Origin: Acorus gramineus
Taxonomy: Eukaryota > Streptophyta > Magnoliopsida > Acorales > Acoraceae
Direction of reading: 5' to 3'
Length of the DNA stretch: 64,000 nt
Assembly: GCA_030737835.1 (NCBI GenBank)
Contig: JAUJYN010000103.1
Coordinates: 1 to 64,000, forward strand
In this document: piece after piece, positions 13,488 to 26,333 of the stretch
Layout: the number at the start of each line of letters is the position of its first letter
Numbering within the stretch: the stretch's first letter is position 1
The notes under the pieces: generated by a model
Seen by the model: the letters and a program-made list of their open reading frames with translations, nothing else
Databases searched by the model: none
What the model was told of the DNA's origin: nothing
Program-made: the position numbers and the translations under genes

Positions 13488-16137
13488 TCATATGTCAAGC
13501 ACTTTGAAAGAGTCCGCCACCACTTTGAGTTTGTCCCGGACTCGGCTCCACCGTCTCTCGTTAGCTCCAACAATCAGTGTGTACTGTCTCCCTATTTGAA
13601 GTGAAGGTTGCAAATAAGATATGGTAATAGTTATTCAGCATGTTCTGTTATTGTAAACTATGCTATTCGGTGATCTCGTTTAAGCAATGGAACACAATGC
13701 AACTATGAAGATTTCAATTTAATCACTCCACCATGAATCCTGGTGCATTTTTAATAACTAGTAAAAACTTGAATGCAAATGGTGAAGAGGATATACCATT
13801 TCCAATTGATATAGTTGCGAAGGCCACACGTGAATAGCGAGGAGTTGCAAGTTCATATTCAAAGGTCCAGTAGTTCTTCCCATCAATGTTTTTCTGGAAA
13901 GGAGGATTGATATTGAATTATATGCAACATAAAATGTGTTTAAATTATGCTAGCTGTGGTAGCATATATCTTGGGATTACATTAAACGAACTGCACATTA
14001 ATCAATATAGCATTTCATCCAAGCGAAGCAGTTAATAACCACACGATAATGACAAATAACAGTGGAAAAACAAATTTAAACCTGAATTAAACATTCAGTA
14101 AACCTGTATTGCTATGACAAGGTCAACAAACCTCTTGCATGGCATATATAATCGGTGTTTGATTTGGTGCAGCGTACACATTTTTCACCAAATTAGAAAT
14201 GACCTGCTAAGTATAAGGAACTCGGATCAGTTTGCATGGTTTTATTACTCGAAGAAATTTAAAGCACGTGTGAAAGATAAAAAATGAAATTTCTTTAAAT
14301 TGGCAAAAAAACAGTTGCAGAAATACTTGAACAGGTCACCTCTTCCATTTCCCCTAACTCATGGATGTCTTTTTTCTCTGTAGGTATAAAACTGAGCCTG
14401 ACATTCTGAAGTGACAGAATGCGATCTTTAAATGCTGAATCATGTCCTCTGAAATCAAAATCCTGAGCCAAAACAATTGTGACAGAGTTACACCAGTAAA
14501 AGTTTCTATCATGCTCATGTTATGTTTTTCAATCCTTACATAGACAAATCTGACAATAACCCACCCTCCAATCTGAAGGATAATAGTATGAATATCCATC
14601 CCTGGCATCAATAAAAGCTTGATACTTGTCCGGTACTTCTGCACAAACATCAAAACCGTCCTTTGGCACAACCATCCATCAGGAAATTATATGGAGACAT
14701 TTTACATTACATAGATATGATGGTCAAGTTAGTCTTGACATTCATTCTTCCTATGTTATGGTAATTTTCTGAAATGGGTGAAATGGATATATACCTTCAG
14801 CAAAAGCAAAGCTCGCGGGATATAGACCCGCTGCGGTCAACGTCCCTATTCCAGTCAATATTGACCTTCTTGTACAACAATCTGATAATAAGTGGACATG
14901 AAACTTGAAGATAAATAGAATGAATAATACTTCTGTTGTTGAACATATATAAGCTTATGGAGTATGACTGGTTTTTCAAATAAATATGCGCTGCTGCATT
15001 GTTTAAAGAATTTCTATAAATATGAAAAAAATGAATGAACCTGAAGTTTGACTCTATGTTTGGTTACATAATTCTTTTGGCATCTCCAGAAACCTAATGT
15101 AGAAGCCAACTATCACCATGGATTGTAGGAAGATCTTCATGGGACTAGTAAAGTGTCTGCTTGAAAGTGGATTTACTATAAGTTTGGCAAAAGGATTTTT
15201 TGTTTATTTATTTATCATCAGCACCTTTACAATTGAGAATAGTGCCATATCAGCGACTCCATAAATCTTTCCAAGTATTCACTATATTAGACTAGTTTCT
15301 TAAATGGGACATTTTTGTGAATCAACTTAATCTCTCACAGTCACAGATATTTCCAGTTAGTCTCCAAAACATTAGTCTCTGTGCTTATTAAAATGACTGT
15401 ATCACAATGCACAACAAAGATAAAGTGGAGGGACATGAAATTGAGGATAAGACACATGTATGGTAACTTTTATAAGTTCACATGTGTAGTACTGGATATA
15501 ATACCCAAATAAAAGTCAAGCTGACCAGTAGACATGGAAATATGCTTTTTTTCATAGAGGTTTATAAAGATATCTTCATGATGAACACACACCATGAATA
15601 TAGATTTCAAATCTTGCAATTCATTATTAACCCTTTGTGAATCAACAACAAACATCTACACTTCCATCTTATAAGCAATAATAAATTAAAGTGAACTTGG
15701 GAAGTCAAACCACCTAAATCTCTAAAACAACCGAAACCCACATCTAAAATACCTCTCAAAACCCCTCCAAGAGAGCACAAGAACACAATTTTCACTTGAT
15801 ATCACAAATAAAGGCTTCCCAAAAACCATCCAATCTTGGTACCAGCAAGAAACAAATGCACCCTCCATTCAAAAATCAAAGACAAACCCCAGATATTGAA
15901 TCTCACCCTTCTCATTAAAAGCCCTCTCTTTTAAGCTTTCCCTTACAGAACAAGAAGCAGCAATCGCAGCAGAGCGAGGTGGGACTGTCGAATTGGGCTG
16001 CTCAAAAAAAAGACAACCAACTTTGAATTCTCATAAAGTGTTAGACAAAAACACATTATAGGATCGAAATAGTGAGTAGAGAACACCTGTTTGTGAAGGG
16101 TCGAAACACAGAGTCCAGAGAGAGTCGCAGCTGCCAT
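13488..16137 (-). CDS. PNSL1: Photosynthetic NDH subunit of lumenal location 1 (PNSL1 / PsbP-like protein 2)
   Basis: Exons read from high to low coordinate: 16137-16087, 15997-15947, 14903-14795, 14638-14565, 14462-14340, 14203-14132, 13893-13797, 13591-13488; 681 nt, 226 aa, all phases consistent. The N-terminus is a chloroplast transit region followed by a twin-arginine thylakoid signal (TRRSILTGIGTL, residues 45-56) and a lumenal cleavage-like PASFAFAE. The PsbP fold follows: DGYSYYYPSDWR, FDFRGHDSAFKDRI, VRLSFIPTEKKDI, NYWTFEYEL, GANERRW. PNSL1 (PPL2) in Arabidopsis is a lumenal subcomplex subunit of chloroplast NDH, which supports cyclic electron flow. The first two small exons are the least certain part; exon 3 was placed by phase and a good pyrimidine tract. 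The gene is tail-to-tail with ABCB. Confidence 0.92.
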
Positions 16138-17354
16138 TGTTTTGTGCTTTGGACCTGCGAAAGAGAACAATAGCAACCGTAGCTTCAGAAGAAATAGAGA
16201 TTATGTGTTGAAATGACTGTTTTAACCCTACAATTATCAAATAGTTCAAGTATTGAAAATCTGTAAAATTTAAAAGTAATAAAAATGCAGTAAAAAAAAT
16301 CCAAACTAAAAAAAAAACAGAATACACATTTCACAAACATTAAACAACAATTTCACCCTAACACTTCTGCTGAATTCTCTTTATGTAAATCAAATAATGC
16401 TCATCTAGAAGAACAATGCACTCACTATGTGATGACTGTACATAAAAAGAACAACATAACCACAAGAACAAGAACAAAGCAAATAAAAAAAATTCAGAGT
16501 ACAAAAATACAAACCCAAAAAACCCTAACCCTAAAAACCAGAAGAACAATGACATAGTAAATAAACAAACTGAAAAAAATATGCCAAAAAAGTGAAATAT
16601 GAAAACCACAAATTGTGTAAAAAAAAAGACAAAGAACCAAAATAAACCCAAACAATGTCTAAATCCAAAACCCTAAAAACCACGTGAGCAATAATCTAAA
16701 AACCAAAAAATTGTAAAAAAAATTAAAAATAAAACCCCCCAAAAATGTCCAAATCCAAACCCAAAAATTCAGAGGAACACACATCCTAAACCCAAATCTT
16801 ACCAAGCATATGATCTTTTTTTCCTGGCGAGTCTTCGTGACCTCTGTTTTTCCTTTCAGTCTTTCAGAGAGAGGGAGAGGGCTACAGAGACGATGAGGGG
16901 GTGAGCATGGCATAGACGTCCGTCCAATTTTTTGAAAGAGTCCATTTTTTAAAAAAAGAAATACAGAGACGGAGAGGGAGTGATGATCCACACCTGTGCA
17001 GAGTATATTTCATAAATGCCCCTGTTATCTAAATTTGAAGGCCAAAAAAAAACTGAGTCATTTTGAAAGATGCAGGGGGTAGAAAAGGAAAATAATTGTT
17101 TGACCCGCTATTTTGTCGCGATGTGGTTCCTCCCTTTTAAAGAAGATAATAAGATGTGTGTGTTTGACATGATACTGCGATCCCTGTGAACTGCGTATAT
17201 AAATATTATTTATTAAAATATATGTATCAATAAAGAAAATATATCAGCTTATTGAAACATATATTTTATTAGGTTATATGTTTTCTTTATCGATGCATAC
17301 ATATCTTTAAGGGGTGTATATACATGGTTCACACGGACTGTATGACTGCATATT

Positions 17355-17398
<44 letters not shown>

Positions 17399-17924
17399 GT
17401 TTGATTTTTTTTATTTTACCAGCTACTCATTATTTTGCTTTGAACAATATAAAAACACAAAGGCAAAGAGAAGATAACATGTAAAATGACTTATGATCGA
17501 AAGTTTTACAAGTAATGAACTTGTTAGTATCGTTCCAACGTGTTAGATAGACGCTCTTGTCATCGAAGTGTTAGATGTATTTTTTTTTGTGTATTGTTTA
17601 TGTTTGATATATTTTGATTTTGAATTTTTTTTCTTGGATTCATAATTACATTTTCTTTTTTTATTTTTATTTTTATTTTAATTCTTTTAGTGTGAATTGT
17701 TGAAAGGAATATTTGTAATTTTCGTCAGGTTTGCTAGATAGGGCAATTCGATACCTCAATCTATTCATAAATCTAAACTTGACTCATTGCCAAAAACTTT
17801 ATCAACCATATACTAAAAAATTATATGATTAAGATATAAAAATTAAAACAATTAATGATAATACTTCACAAAAAATCGATAATCTCAATTAATATTTGTT
17901 CATTATAATATTTTTAACAAAGTT
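16138..17924. other. Upstream region of PNSL1 and AT-rich spacer
   Basis: About 16400-16760 is A-rich with repeated AAACCCTAAAAACC-type words. A GA/CT-rich patch lies at 16860-16990. A (TA)n microsatellite occupies 17358-17395. No gene is visible; two ORFs on the minus strand here are low-complexity Phe/Leu strings from A/T runs. Confidence 0.5.
17358..17395. repeat. (TA)n microsatellite
   Basis: An uninterrupted AT dinucleotide run of about 38 bp. Confidence 0.95.
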
Positions 17925-17954
17925 GTTCATGCGCAACGCACATGTGCATCCAGT

Positions 17955-17975
17955 AGTGTGTGTGTGTGTGTGTGT

Positions 17976-18035
<60 letters not shown>
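17955..18035. repeat. Compound (TG)n(TA)n microsatellite
   Basis: A run of TG dinucleotides to about 17975 passes through TATACA into a long TA run ending near 18035. It lies just 5' of the LINE and just 3' of an imperfect hairpin at 17928-17944. Confidence 0.95.
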
Positions 18036-18037
<2 letters not shown>

Positions 18038-18190
18038 AAAAAAAATCATATAACCTCACGCAAAGTGTCTAATATTCACCCTAACTTTTAAAAATATCCT
18101 TGTAACCCCCTGCAAACACATGATAAATTTACTAGGAGATTATGTTCTTTTACTACGCGACTATGTTCTTTTAACAAGTTTGGGCGAAGA

Positions 18191-19062
18191 ATGACGCAGT
18201 GGGTCGAGCGTGAGGTGAGCGAGGAGGGTTGGAGGGTGAGGTCGAAGCGGAGAGAGAGGAAGGCAGGAGCTATGGAGGACTCGGTTGGGAGAAGGACGCG
18301 CGGTGGAACAAGATGGCCTTCACGGAGACAAGGAGGTCGAAGCCCTAAGGGCTCCCGCTGCTTCAGGTGCCTAGGCCTGGGCCATTGGCGTCGGGAATGC
18401 CGGGATCCCGTCATGTGCTTGCGGTGCAGGGGGACGGGGCATCGGGCGTTCGCGTGTCCCTGGCAACCGGAGACTTACAGCCATGGCAGACAAGGCGCTG
18501 GAATTACAATTGGGGGACAGCTTTAATCCTTCTGAGGAGGAGAGATCATTGCGGTGCTGTGTGGTGGTCACAGCCTCAGGGTGGTCACCCCCTTCGGAGG
18601 AGTTGACTCGCCTAGTAGAAGACAGGTGGGGGAAAAAGGACTGGGCAGTGGACATGAGTATTGGGACCAGGAAGGGTCTTACTCAAAGTGACAGACCCCC
18701 GGCTTCGGGGCCGGATGGTGAGGCGGAGAACCATCCGTGGAGAGGGGGGCTCGGTTCACATAGAGGCGTGGTCCCCTGATTTCGGGACTCGCCCTGCGGA
18801 AATGTATAGATGGAAGATGAAACTAGTCGGTTTGCCCCTCCATTGGCAATCGCCTGATTGTCTTAGGGAACTCATGTTCGGTTTCGATAAAATCACTGCA
18901 TTCGGGTGGAGTGGAGTGGACCAGTCAGGGGCAGCGTTCACTGAGTTTTCTCTGATGGCGGGGGTGCCCAGACATTGGCCACGGACCATGCGGGCAGCAT
19001 ATGGTCGCGAGACTTTCCTTATTCAAATTGACGCTCGAAGTGTGCACATGGAGTCGAAGTGA
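18191..19062 (+). pseudogene. LINE ORF1 remnant (CCHC zinc knuckles, DUF4283-like)
   Basis: The first frame gives a basic protein with two CX2CX4HX4C knuckles, CFRCLGLGHWRREC and CLRCRGTGHRAFAC, near 18358-18450. The reading then continues in other frames from about 18483 and 18661, the latter with MKLVGLPLHWQSPDCL, which resembles the DUF4283-type domain of plant LINE ORF1 proteins. The order differs from some families, where DUF4283 precedes the knuckle, so frameshifts or rearrangement are likely. Its role in the family is binding the LINE RNA. Confidence 0.7.
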
Positions 19063-20046
19063 TCTTGGATAGAGGTCGTCAATGGGACCTCTAGGTTGAG
19101 CAGCTGCTCCTCATCTCAAGAGAGGGTGAGAGGCAGGGAGCCACAAAGGAGAAGGACGATCCCGGGTCATGAGGCCAGGATGACTCGGCGCAAGTCACGA
19201 CGCAGGAGGACCAGATCTCCGAGGAGGGACATGGTACGTTCTGACGGGACTGTCAACTCAGGTCACGCCGGGGTGTGGATCACGCAAAGCCAGCCGTGCG
19301 TCTCGGGCCCCACAATGCGATCAGAGGTCCATCGGGTGGTGTCAGACGAGACGAGAAGAACACCATCCCCTGACACTCATGGCATAAAGGTGAGTGAACA
19401 GACTCCCGCTTTTGTGAATACCATGGAGTCGGTACGTTTGTGCAGGAAACACAAGAGAGGGAAGGCATGATGGGAGGTGGGTCGGATGGGGGTCGTAATG
19501 GGCCGGGTCTGTTGGGCCAAGGACAAAACTGGGTGTGGATAAGAAGGGACACTTCGGGTCAAGTCGAAACTATGCCCATCTTATTCGGCTCTTTTGAAAA
19601 CTCAAATCCTGGAAGCCCACTCATGGCGCCAAATAGCTCTCGGGCAGCACTTTCCAATGGTGGTGCGGGTGCGGAAGTTTCGACGACAACCCCTGCGGAG
19701 AAGCCGAGCGTCCCTCCGAAGGAAGTCGTTCGTCAACATATGCCCCCAGGGACGATCCTAGCTCATGGCCGCGCGCTATTCTTGGGTTTGAAGGTCTAGG
19801 AACAAAGCAACACAAGTGGCTTCGTGAACAGTGTTAGGGGGGAGTTTGGTGCATGCGGACCGTTCGGGCAGGAGGACGGCGAAGTGAGCTCCCCGGGCAG
19901 GGGAGATGATGAGATCACAGGGGATCAGACAACCCATTTGCGGTTGGAGGATTCAGACCGGCATCATAGGCGGCAGGCATCTCCATAGGACCGACGCCTA
20001 ATCGGGTGTCCTACTTGGAGGAGTAATTAGTTTTTTGATGTTTAAC

Positions 20047-23000
20047 TGTCTAATTTAGAACATTCGGGGTCTACATGACCCTGCAAAGAGGAGGGCTTTA
20101 CGTGACATGGTGGCCACACACAGAATACAGATATGCTGCATTCAAGAAACGAAGATGGATTTGGTGGATGGTCAGACTATCGCAGAGATTGGGGCGGGGC
20201 TACTCGACGGATGGGGTTTCAAGGGAGCGAGAGGTGCAGCGGGGAGAATATTGATTTGCTAGAACTCATCATTATGGAGGGTGGTGGAGCAGTCGGTGGG
20301 AACTTTTTCTCTGTTAGTCTTGTTGGAAGACCTACAATCGGGGGGCCGGTGGTGCTGCTCAAGCATCTATGGACCTAATGAGGATGTAGATCGTGCAATA
20401 CTATGGGATGAGCTCTTGGCCATTCGAGCGCGCTGGTCCGTACCGGTGGCCTTCTTGTGAGATTTTAATGTCATTCGGAGGGTGGAAGAAAGAAATCGGG
20501 CTGGTTATGCATCTCCTACCATGTCTACATTCTCGGACTGGATCGAAGAGGAGGGGCTCATCGATCTTCTGATTTCTAATCATGAATTCACTTGGAGTAA
20601 CATGCACGAGGAACCGTCGCTGGCTAGGCTGGATTGGGCGCTCATCGATGAGGAATGGGAGGAAATGTACCCAGACTGTGGGGTCAGGGGCCTGCCCAAG
20701 GTGACTTCGGATCATGTTCCACTACTCCTCGAATCCTCGACATCCAGAAGACCCCGAGGACCTTTTCGTTTCGAATCTTGGTGGTGCGAGGTCGAAGGTG
20801 TGGAAGGACTAATCCGGCAAACTTGGAACGCTAGCGCCAGCGGCTTTAGGGGTGCAAGGAGGGTTGCATTTAAACTCCGTAGACTCAAGCGGGTACTTCG
20901 GCAATGGAGTATGACGGTTAGAACAGCCAGAGCAGAAAAGAAATGCGATTTGCTTCAGGACATCCTACGCCTAGATAGTGAGGAGGAACAAGCAACATTG
21001 GCAGAGGCTGACCGTGCTGTCCGAAGCAATGCGAAAAGGGAGCTTGCGCTAATCCAAAAAATGGAGGAGATAGAATGGCGTCAAAAATCAAAAGCGCTAT
21101 GGTTGAAAGCGGGAGACAACAACACAAAGTTCTTCCATCAGGCAGTGAGTCAACATCGAAGGGTAAATCATATCTTGAAAATTCAGATTGGAGATAGTTT
21201 ATGGGAGGAACCGGAAGAAATTCGGAGCAACCTGACGACTCATTTCAAGCGCTCCTTCCGTAAACGCCGGGGATGGAAGCCAAGTTGGGAGGACCCTGAA
21301 CTGCCGCGTCTCAGTCCCGAGCAGCTTGCCTTGTTGGAGGCTCCGTTCGGGGAGATTGAGATTTTTGAGGCTATTGCGAAGGCAGAAGGAGACAAAGCTC
21401 CAGGTCCCGATGGATTTAGCTTATCTTTCTTCCAAAGATACTGGTCCATAGTAAAGCATGATGTGGTGGCGATGTTTGAAGAATTTTACGCAGGCTCGCA
21501 GAGTGTGGGTTGTTTAAATTCATCAAACTTTGTTCTTATCCAAAAAAGGAGGGAGCAACGAGGGTGGAGGACTTTAGACCGATTTGCTTGGTTAACGGGG
21601 CCTACATGATCGTGGTGAAGGTCATGGCTAACAGGTTAAAACAGGTGTGCGGGGACCTCATCGAACCCTCCCAAGCGGCGTTCCTACCGGGCCGGCATCT
21701 CCAAGAGGGTTTCCTCACGGTACAGGAACTAGTGGCGGCTCTTCAGAAAGATAAAAGGCAAGGTTTAGTATTCAAACTAGATTTTGCGAAGGCATACGAC
21801 AGTGTGGACCAAGAATTCCTTTTGAAGGTGTTGGGGTTACATGGCTTCCACCCAAGATGGATCCGAATGGTGCAGCAATGTATTGACTCGGTGCGTGCCT
21901 CCCTCTTGATAAACGGAGAGGTGACGGGCTATTTCCCACTCAACAGAGGTTTGCGGCAGGGAGACCCACTCTCCCCGATATTATTCATCATTGTTGCTAA
22001 CGTCTTGAGCCGGTTATGCGAGAAGGCAGCAGGGGCTGGTTGGATCTCCGGTCTAGCAAGTTCGCAAGAGGGAAGCAGGGTGGCGATCCTGCAATATGCG
22101 GACGACACAATCTTACTTAGCGAAGCAAGCGAGCGAAGTGTCCAGGGATTCTGCTTCATCCTATTTTGCTTCGGACTCCTATCGGGGCTCACACTCAATC
22201 TTCGGAAGAGCACAATGCATGGAATACACATCCCGCCAGAGGATGAGACGCGTTTGGCCGATTGCATGGGATGCCCATATAGTCCTTTCCCTACGAGGTA
22301 CCTGGGGCTACCACTTGTGAAAGGACGACTAACAAAGGAGCAATGGGATCCCCTTATCGAGCGGTTCGAGAGGAGATTGTCGGGTTGGAAAGGCAAATGT
22401 TGAGTTGGGGTGGGAGATTGACGCTCCTACAAGCTGTCCTGACCAACCTTCCTCTATTTTACCTGTCGGTTTTCAGGCTACCGGTTGGGGTGCTAGATAG
22501 AATCGATCGGATCCGCAGGAGATTCCTTTGGCAGGGAGGGGAGACTGACCGAAAGACCCTCCATATGGTTGATTGGGAGTCAGTTTGTAGGCCTAAGCGG
22601 AGAGGGGGGTCTGGGAGTACTAAACTTAAGATGCATGAACAAAGCCCTCATTACTAGGTGGGTGTGGAGACGGTTATCGAGGACATCATCGATCTGGACG
22701 CACTGAATAAGGGATAGGTACGGTGGTGCGGGCATGGGGGACCACCGATGGCCATCCCTAAACGTGAGAGCGAGCCAGATATGCAAAGGTCTATTCGCGG
22801 ACCGCATGGAGGTAGTCAACGCCTTCGTATGGAAGGTAGGGGACGGTAGATCAGTGCACTTTTGGCTTGACCGATGGGCTGGAGAAGCTCGACTTAGCGA
22901 CCTGGTTCCGGATATTTTTAGACTCGTCGCCAAGAAGGATGGATCCGTCTTTGAGTTCTTTCACGAGGGATCTGGGAGCTGGCAGGTTGAGCTGCTTCGA

Positions 23001-23693
23001 GGACGTTTGAACACTACAGAGACTGACCAATACGCTGTCTTGATGGACCGGATTAGCTCTCTACGGGTTCTGGAAGGGAGCTCGGATCAGATGCGATGGC
23101 AACCCAACGCGGCAGGGACGTTCTTAGTCAAGAGTGCTTACGCATGGTGGAGATTGACAGGATCTGGGAGTCTTCCGACTTGCCCGAGATTCAGTCAAAT
23201 CTGGCGGCCAAAAGTCCCTTTGAAAATCAAGGTATTTATGTGGTTCCTCTCTCTCGAACGTCTTCTTACGAGAGCGTATCGAGCTCGGTGGGCACCAAAT
23301 GATTCCACGGCGTGCCCCCTTTGTGCGGAGCCGTTAGAAACGGTCCAGCATTTATTCTGCACTTGCCCAGTGACAAAGGAATTTTGGGATGAGGTGGGGG
23401 TGCAAACTGGAGTTTGGATAGCCTTTACTTCGCTAGAAGAGCTGTGGGCAGTGCAGCCCGGAATGGCAAACTCGACGGACAGCAGATTGGAGGCGACGAT
23501 TGCGCGAACCATCATACCGGCGGGGGCGTGGACTATCTGGCGGACGCGGAACGAGGTCATCTTTCGAGGTGCGAGGGTGCACAAAGAAAACATGTGGGAC
23601 ATATTTCGAGGGTGCATCAGGGACTGGGGACGGTTCATTGCGAAGGCGGAGGAGGTGACATTCAGAGGCGGGAGGATATGTGTCACGAGGTAG
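20047..23693 (+). pseudogene. LINE ORF2 remnant: AP-like endonuclease, reverse transcriptase, zf-RVT
   Basis: The endonuclease start is recognisable from NIRGLHDPAKRRALRDMV and CIQETKMD (about 20057-20160) and DFNVI near 20460. It is broken by a TAG where a Trp is expected (about 20055) and a TGA just before DFNVI. Reverse transcriptase runs in one frame from 20482 (KAPGPDGFSLSFFQRYW), shifts frame near 21540, and continues with [30 protein letters not shown] and the catalytic QYADDTILL. Another shift near 22390 leads to the zf-RVT region (CPLCAEPLETVQHLFCTC, about 23320-23370). Inactive copy. Confidence 0.88.
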
Positions 23694-23884
23694 CCATGGA
23701 GTGAGCCTCCTCACCCTTTTTGTCGGTTTAGATGTCTCTTCTAACCTCGGGGAGCGAGGGGTTTTTTTGTATTATATTAGATGTTTTCTTTATGCTTTCT
23801 AATCACCCTCCTTTCGGAGTTTGTAATTCGATATCAGAAATGAAATCGGGTAGCAAACATCTACCTTCCTTCAAAAAAAAAAAA

Positions 23885-24679
23885 CATGTGCAAAATGACC
23901 TTTTGATTTATTAGATATACATTACTTTATAAAAATTCAGAACATATTGGGGATGAAAAAAAACTTATATATAGTAGTGATTTTGATTTTTCATTTAAAA
24001 CGGTTTCTTTCACACCTTAAAACAGCAAAAATTTATTTCTAGAAGTTGGCATCCATTACAAAATTAGCCATCTTTATACGTTCACATACACACACAAAAA
24101 GAAGGGATGAATTGTAATTTTCTATTCTAGTAAACTTTTTGGAGCAAAAGCTGAAGACTTTTTAATGATTTTATGTTTATATTTATATAGATATTTCATA
24201 ATTATTTGAATAGAGGATAGCTTGTGATTTACATTGATTTCTCTCGAATCCATCGAAAATATTTTATTCTCCGGCGTTCTCTATTTGTATAGTAGGTAAA
24301 TAAAATTTTATTTAATATAGTAGAGATTATGCTTCTAATAAACACAATGTTAATATATAATTTATTAAAATATATGTTTTTTTACATATTTTGTGGGATG
24401 AAATATATATTTTCAAAATATCAATTTTCCATTATATTAAGAAATTTTGCAGGTGCAAGAAGAAAAAAAATATGTTCCTACCAATATAAGGATCGTACAG
24501 ATTCTATATGAACGAACACGAGGGAACGTCATCCCCATCTAAATAAAAATTGCGCATCCATATTACTATAAAAAAAAAGCATTTTTAAATAATTTTTGTG
24601 TGTGATAGAAAAACTGAGAAAACAATACTTTTCTATCACTGCTCATGTTGGCCGACACGGTCGTCCGGCTCTAGGTCCC
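23885..24679. other. AT-rich spacer between LINE and Copia element
   Basis: No gene. It contains a Helitron-type 5' end signature on the minus strand at 24311-24326 (separate entry). The last six bases, GGTCCC at 24674-24679, match the far flank of the Copia element. Confidence 0.6.
24311..24326 (-). mobile_element. Helitron-like 5' terminus (TCTCTACTATATTAAA)
   Basis: On the minus strand the sequence starting at 24326 reads TCTCTACTATATTAAA, the typical 5' end of plant Helitrons, and it is preceded by a host A as expected for insertion between A and T. No matching 3' hairpin plus CTRR end was found to the left, and the LINE interrupts that side. This is probably a truncated relic. Confidence 0.5.
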
Positions 24680-25190
24680 TGTTGGGAATAAGTAGTAAAA
24701 ACACGTACCACTGCGGAAGCGTCAATCACGAACCGGAGTTGGACTCACGTCCAAAATTGACTACTCAATTGAGGTAGATAAAAGTGAATATCCCACTTTA
24801 TTAGTCTCTACCAAACGAGAGACTAACTATTATATCCACCCCTCAAGATCTTAGGCTAAAGATGGAAAGCCCTTTTAAATATTACTCAAAATGGAGATGG
24901 ATTTGTGAGTCGGAGTGGAAGCACAAACACTGGTGTACACACACACAGACTTATAGTTTTTTTTATCACACCTTCGTTCATTACCCATGCATGCATATTT
25001 ATAATAGGTGCATGGCGGTGGTGCATGGCGGTTCACATTAATAGGGATAAAGATGATGACAAGGCTTAATCAATTGGGGATAGGGGATAAGAAGGCTCTA
25101 GATGAGTAGAGATGTTCGTAGAAAATGAAAAAATATCAAATGGCCCCCTGGAGAAAAGAATAATAGCAGGGAAGGCTGGATTAACTAACA
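24680..25190 (-). repeat. Copia 3' LTR (511 bp)
   Basis: Aligns along its full length with 30744-31258. It contains a TATA-like TATAAATA on the coding strand near 24995-25003 beside a CATGCATGCAT palindrome, plausibly the LTR promoter. Confidence 0.95.
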
Positions 25191-25207
25191 ATCTCCCACT
25201 CAGACTT
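25191..25207 (-). other. Polypurine tract of the Copia element
   Basis: On the coding strand the bases just before the 3' LTR read GAGTGGGAGAT, the usual purine-rich plus-strand primer. About 1.1 kb of non-coding 3' sequence separates it from the RNase H end. Confidence 0.8.
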
Positions 25208-26333
25208 CACTGGTATACGGGTTTAGTCTTGTCCATCTCCATCGCGAGTAATAAATACACCCAATAACAGACCTGAGGGGTGAGACCAATGGGGATTCAC
25301 ATATACCCTAAAGGTAGGTAACACGCCAAGTCTCCATCTGACCAGCGCGAAACTTCCCATCCTCAATTAGCCTGCCCTAGACTCGCATGACACACACCAG
25401 AGTAAGACTGCTCTAGTCCTATTAGAGCACTACAATCTCACTCGACTCATGTATGCACTTCTTCACTTATCATAAAAACATTTCACAAACTTATCCATTT
25501 TCAATCATGTTTTAATAAGAAAATAATAATATATATAATATCAATAAAATCTCATTGAAAACATAATCCCCGGGGAGGATAAGCAATCAAAGTGCATACA
25601 AAAATGACCTCAGTGTCAAGGTGTAGTCATCAAGGAGTCTTCCCCTCGCACATATGCTCGTCAGCTTCGACCCGGCCGCTTTCCCAGCAGTGCATGTGAC
25701 CCAGCCATATAATCTCATGGCTTTAACATTGCACACCAAAGTAGCGTCACCAGACTTCAGCTTCTTAACACAGTGAAGGGTACATAAGGGCACTAGAGTC
25801 ACCTACGAGACTAGCTCTGCTCGCACAACGATAGAAATAGAACTCTATCGCAGTAGGTAAGTGGTCTACAGCACGTACAACTTCTCTTGCACGCCGTGAT
25901 ACAGGAAAAATAAAACATTGTCGGTTCCTGTAGCACGTAGATCCCTTAATCATCTCAGTCGACTAAGGTGGTCCTCCCAGTGACCAGATCTAGCTTAATT
26001 TTCAGGCCTCATTATATATGATCTTGGAGAGATCTCATCTTGATTATTTAAAAAACCAAGGCGACATCAACACCTACTCGTGTGTGTCTCATCCCCTGCA
26101 TCCCAGTACAGAAGGTTGTCCTACCTGTGCGACTAGGCGGACACGGCCTACCGACAGTTAATGATAATCACTTTTATTTCACAAATTCATTAGATAAATC
26201 AGTCACATAATCATAATGCATGCATGTCAGCAACAGATATATAAAGATGTGCAAAATATCTCATTCATTCATACACAAGCAGTAATAACATGTACACAAA
26301 AGAAGACCCTCCCACTGAATAGAAGGACTACAA

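Larger units (their letters stand above)
18190..23884 (+). mobile_element. LINE (non-LTR retrotransposon), decayed, with A-tail
   Basis: Reads on the plus strand in the order CCHC nucleic-acid-binding ORF1, DUF4283-like region, endonuclease, reverse transcriptase with YADD, zf-RVT, short 3' UTR and an A-run at 23873-23884. GC content is well above the flanks. The 5' end is uncertain and no convincing target-site duplication was found. Multiple stops and frameshifts mean it cannot be autonomous. It sits in the PNSL1-PPL1 interval. Confidence 0.9.

Noticed and set aside
13268-13573. 101-aa minus-strand ORF overlapping the last PNSL1 exon
   Set aside because: It is a frame-shifted reading of that exon; the frame ending FKVLDI matches the PsbP family.
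17928-17948. ACATGTGCA at 17940 and at 23884 as the LINE target-site duplication
   Set aside because: The upstream copy is part of an imperfect hairpin, is separated from ORF1 by microsatellites and is only 9 bp; chance is likely.
17925-17955. Second Helitron 3' end (hairpin CATGCGC/GCACATG then CCAGTAGT)
   Set aside because: The stem has a mismatch and the CTRR end is not intact.
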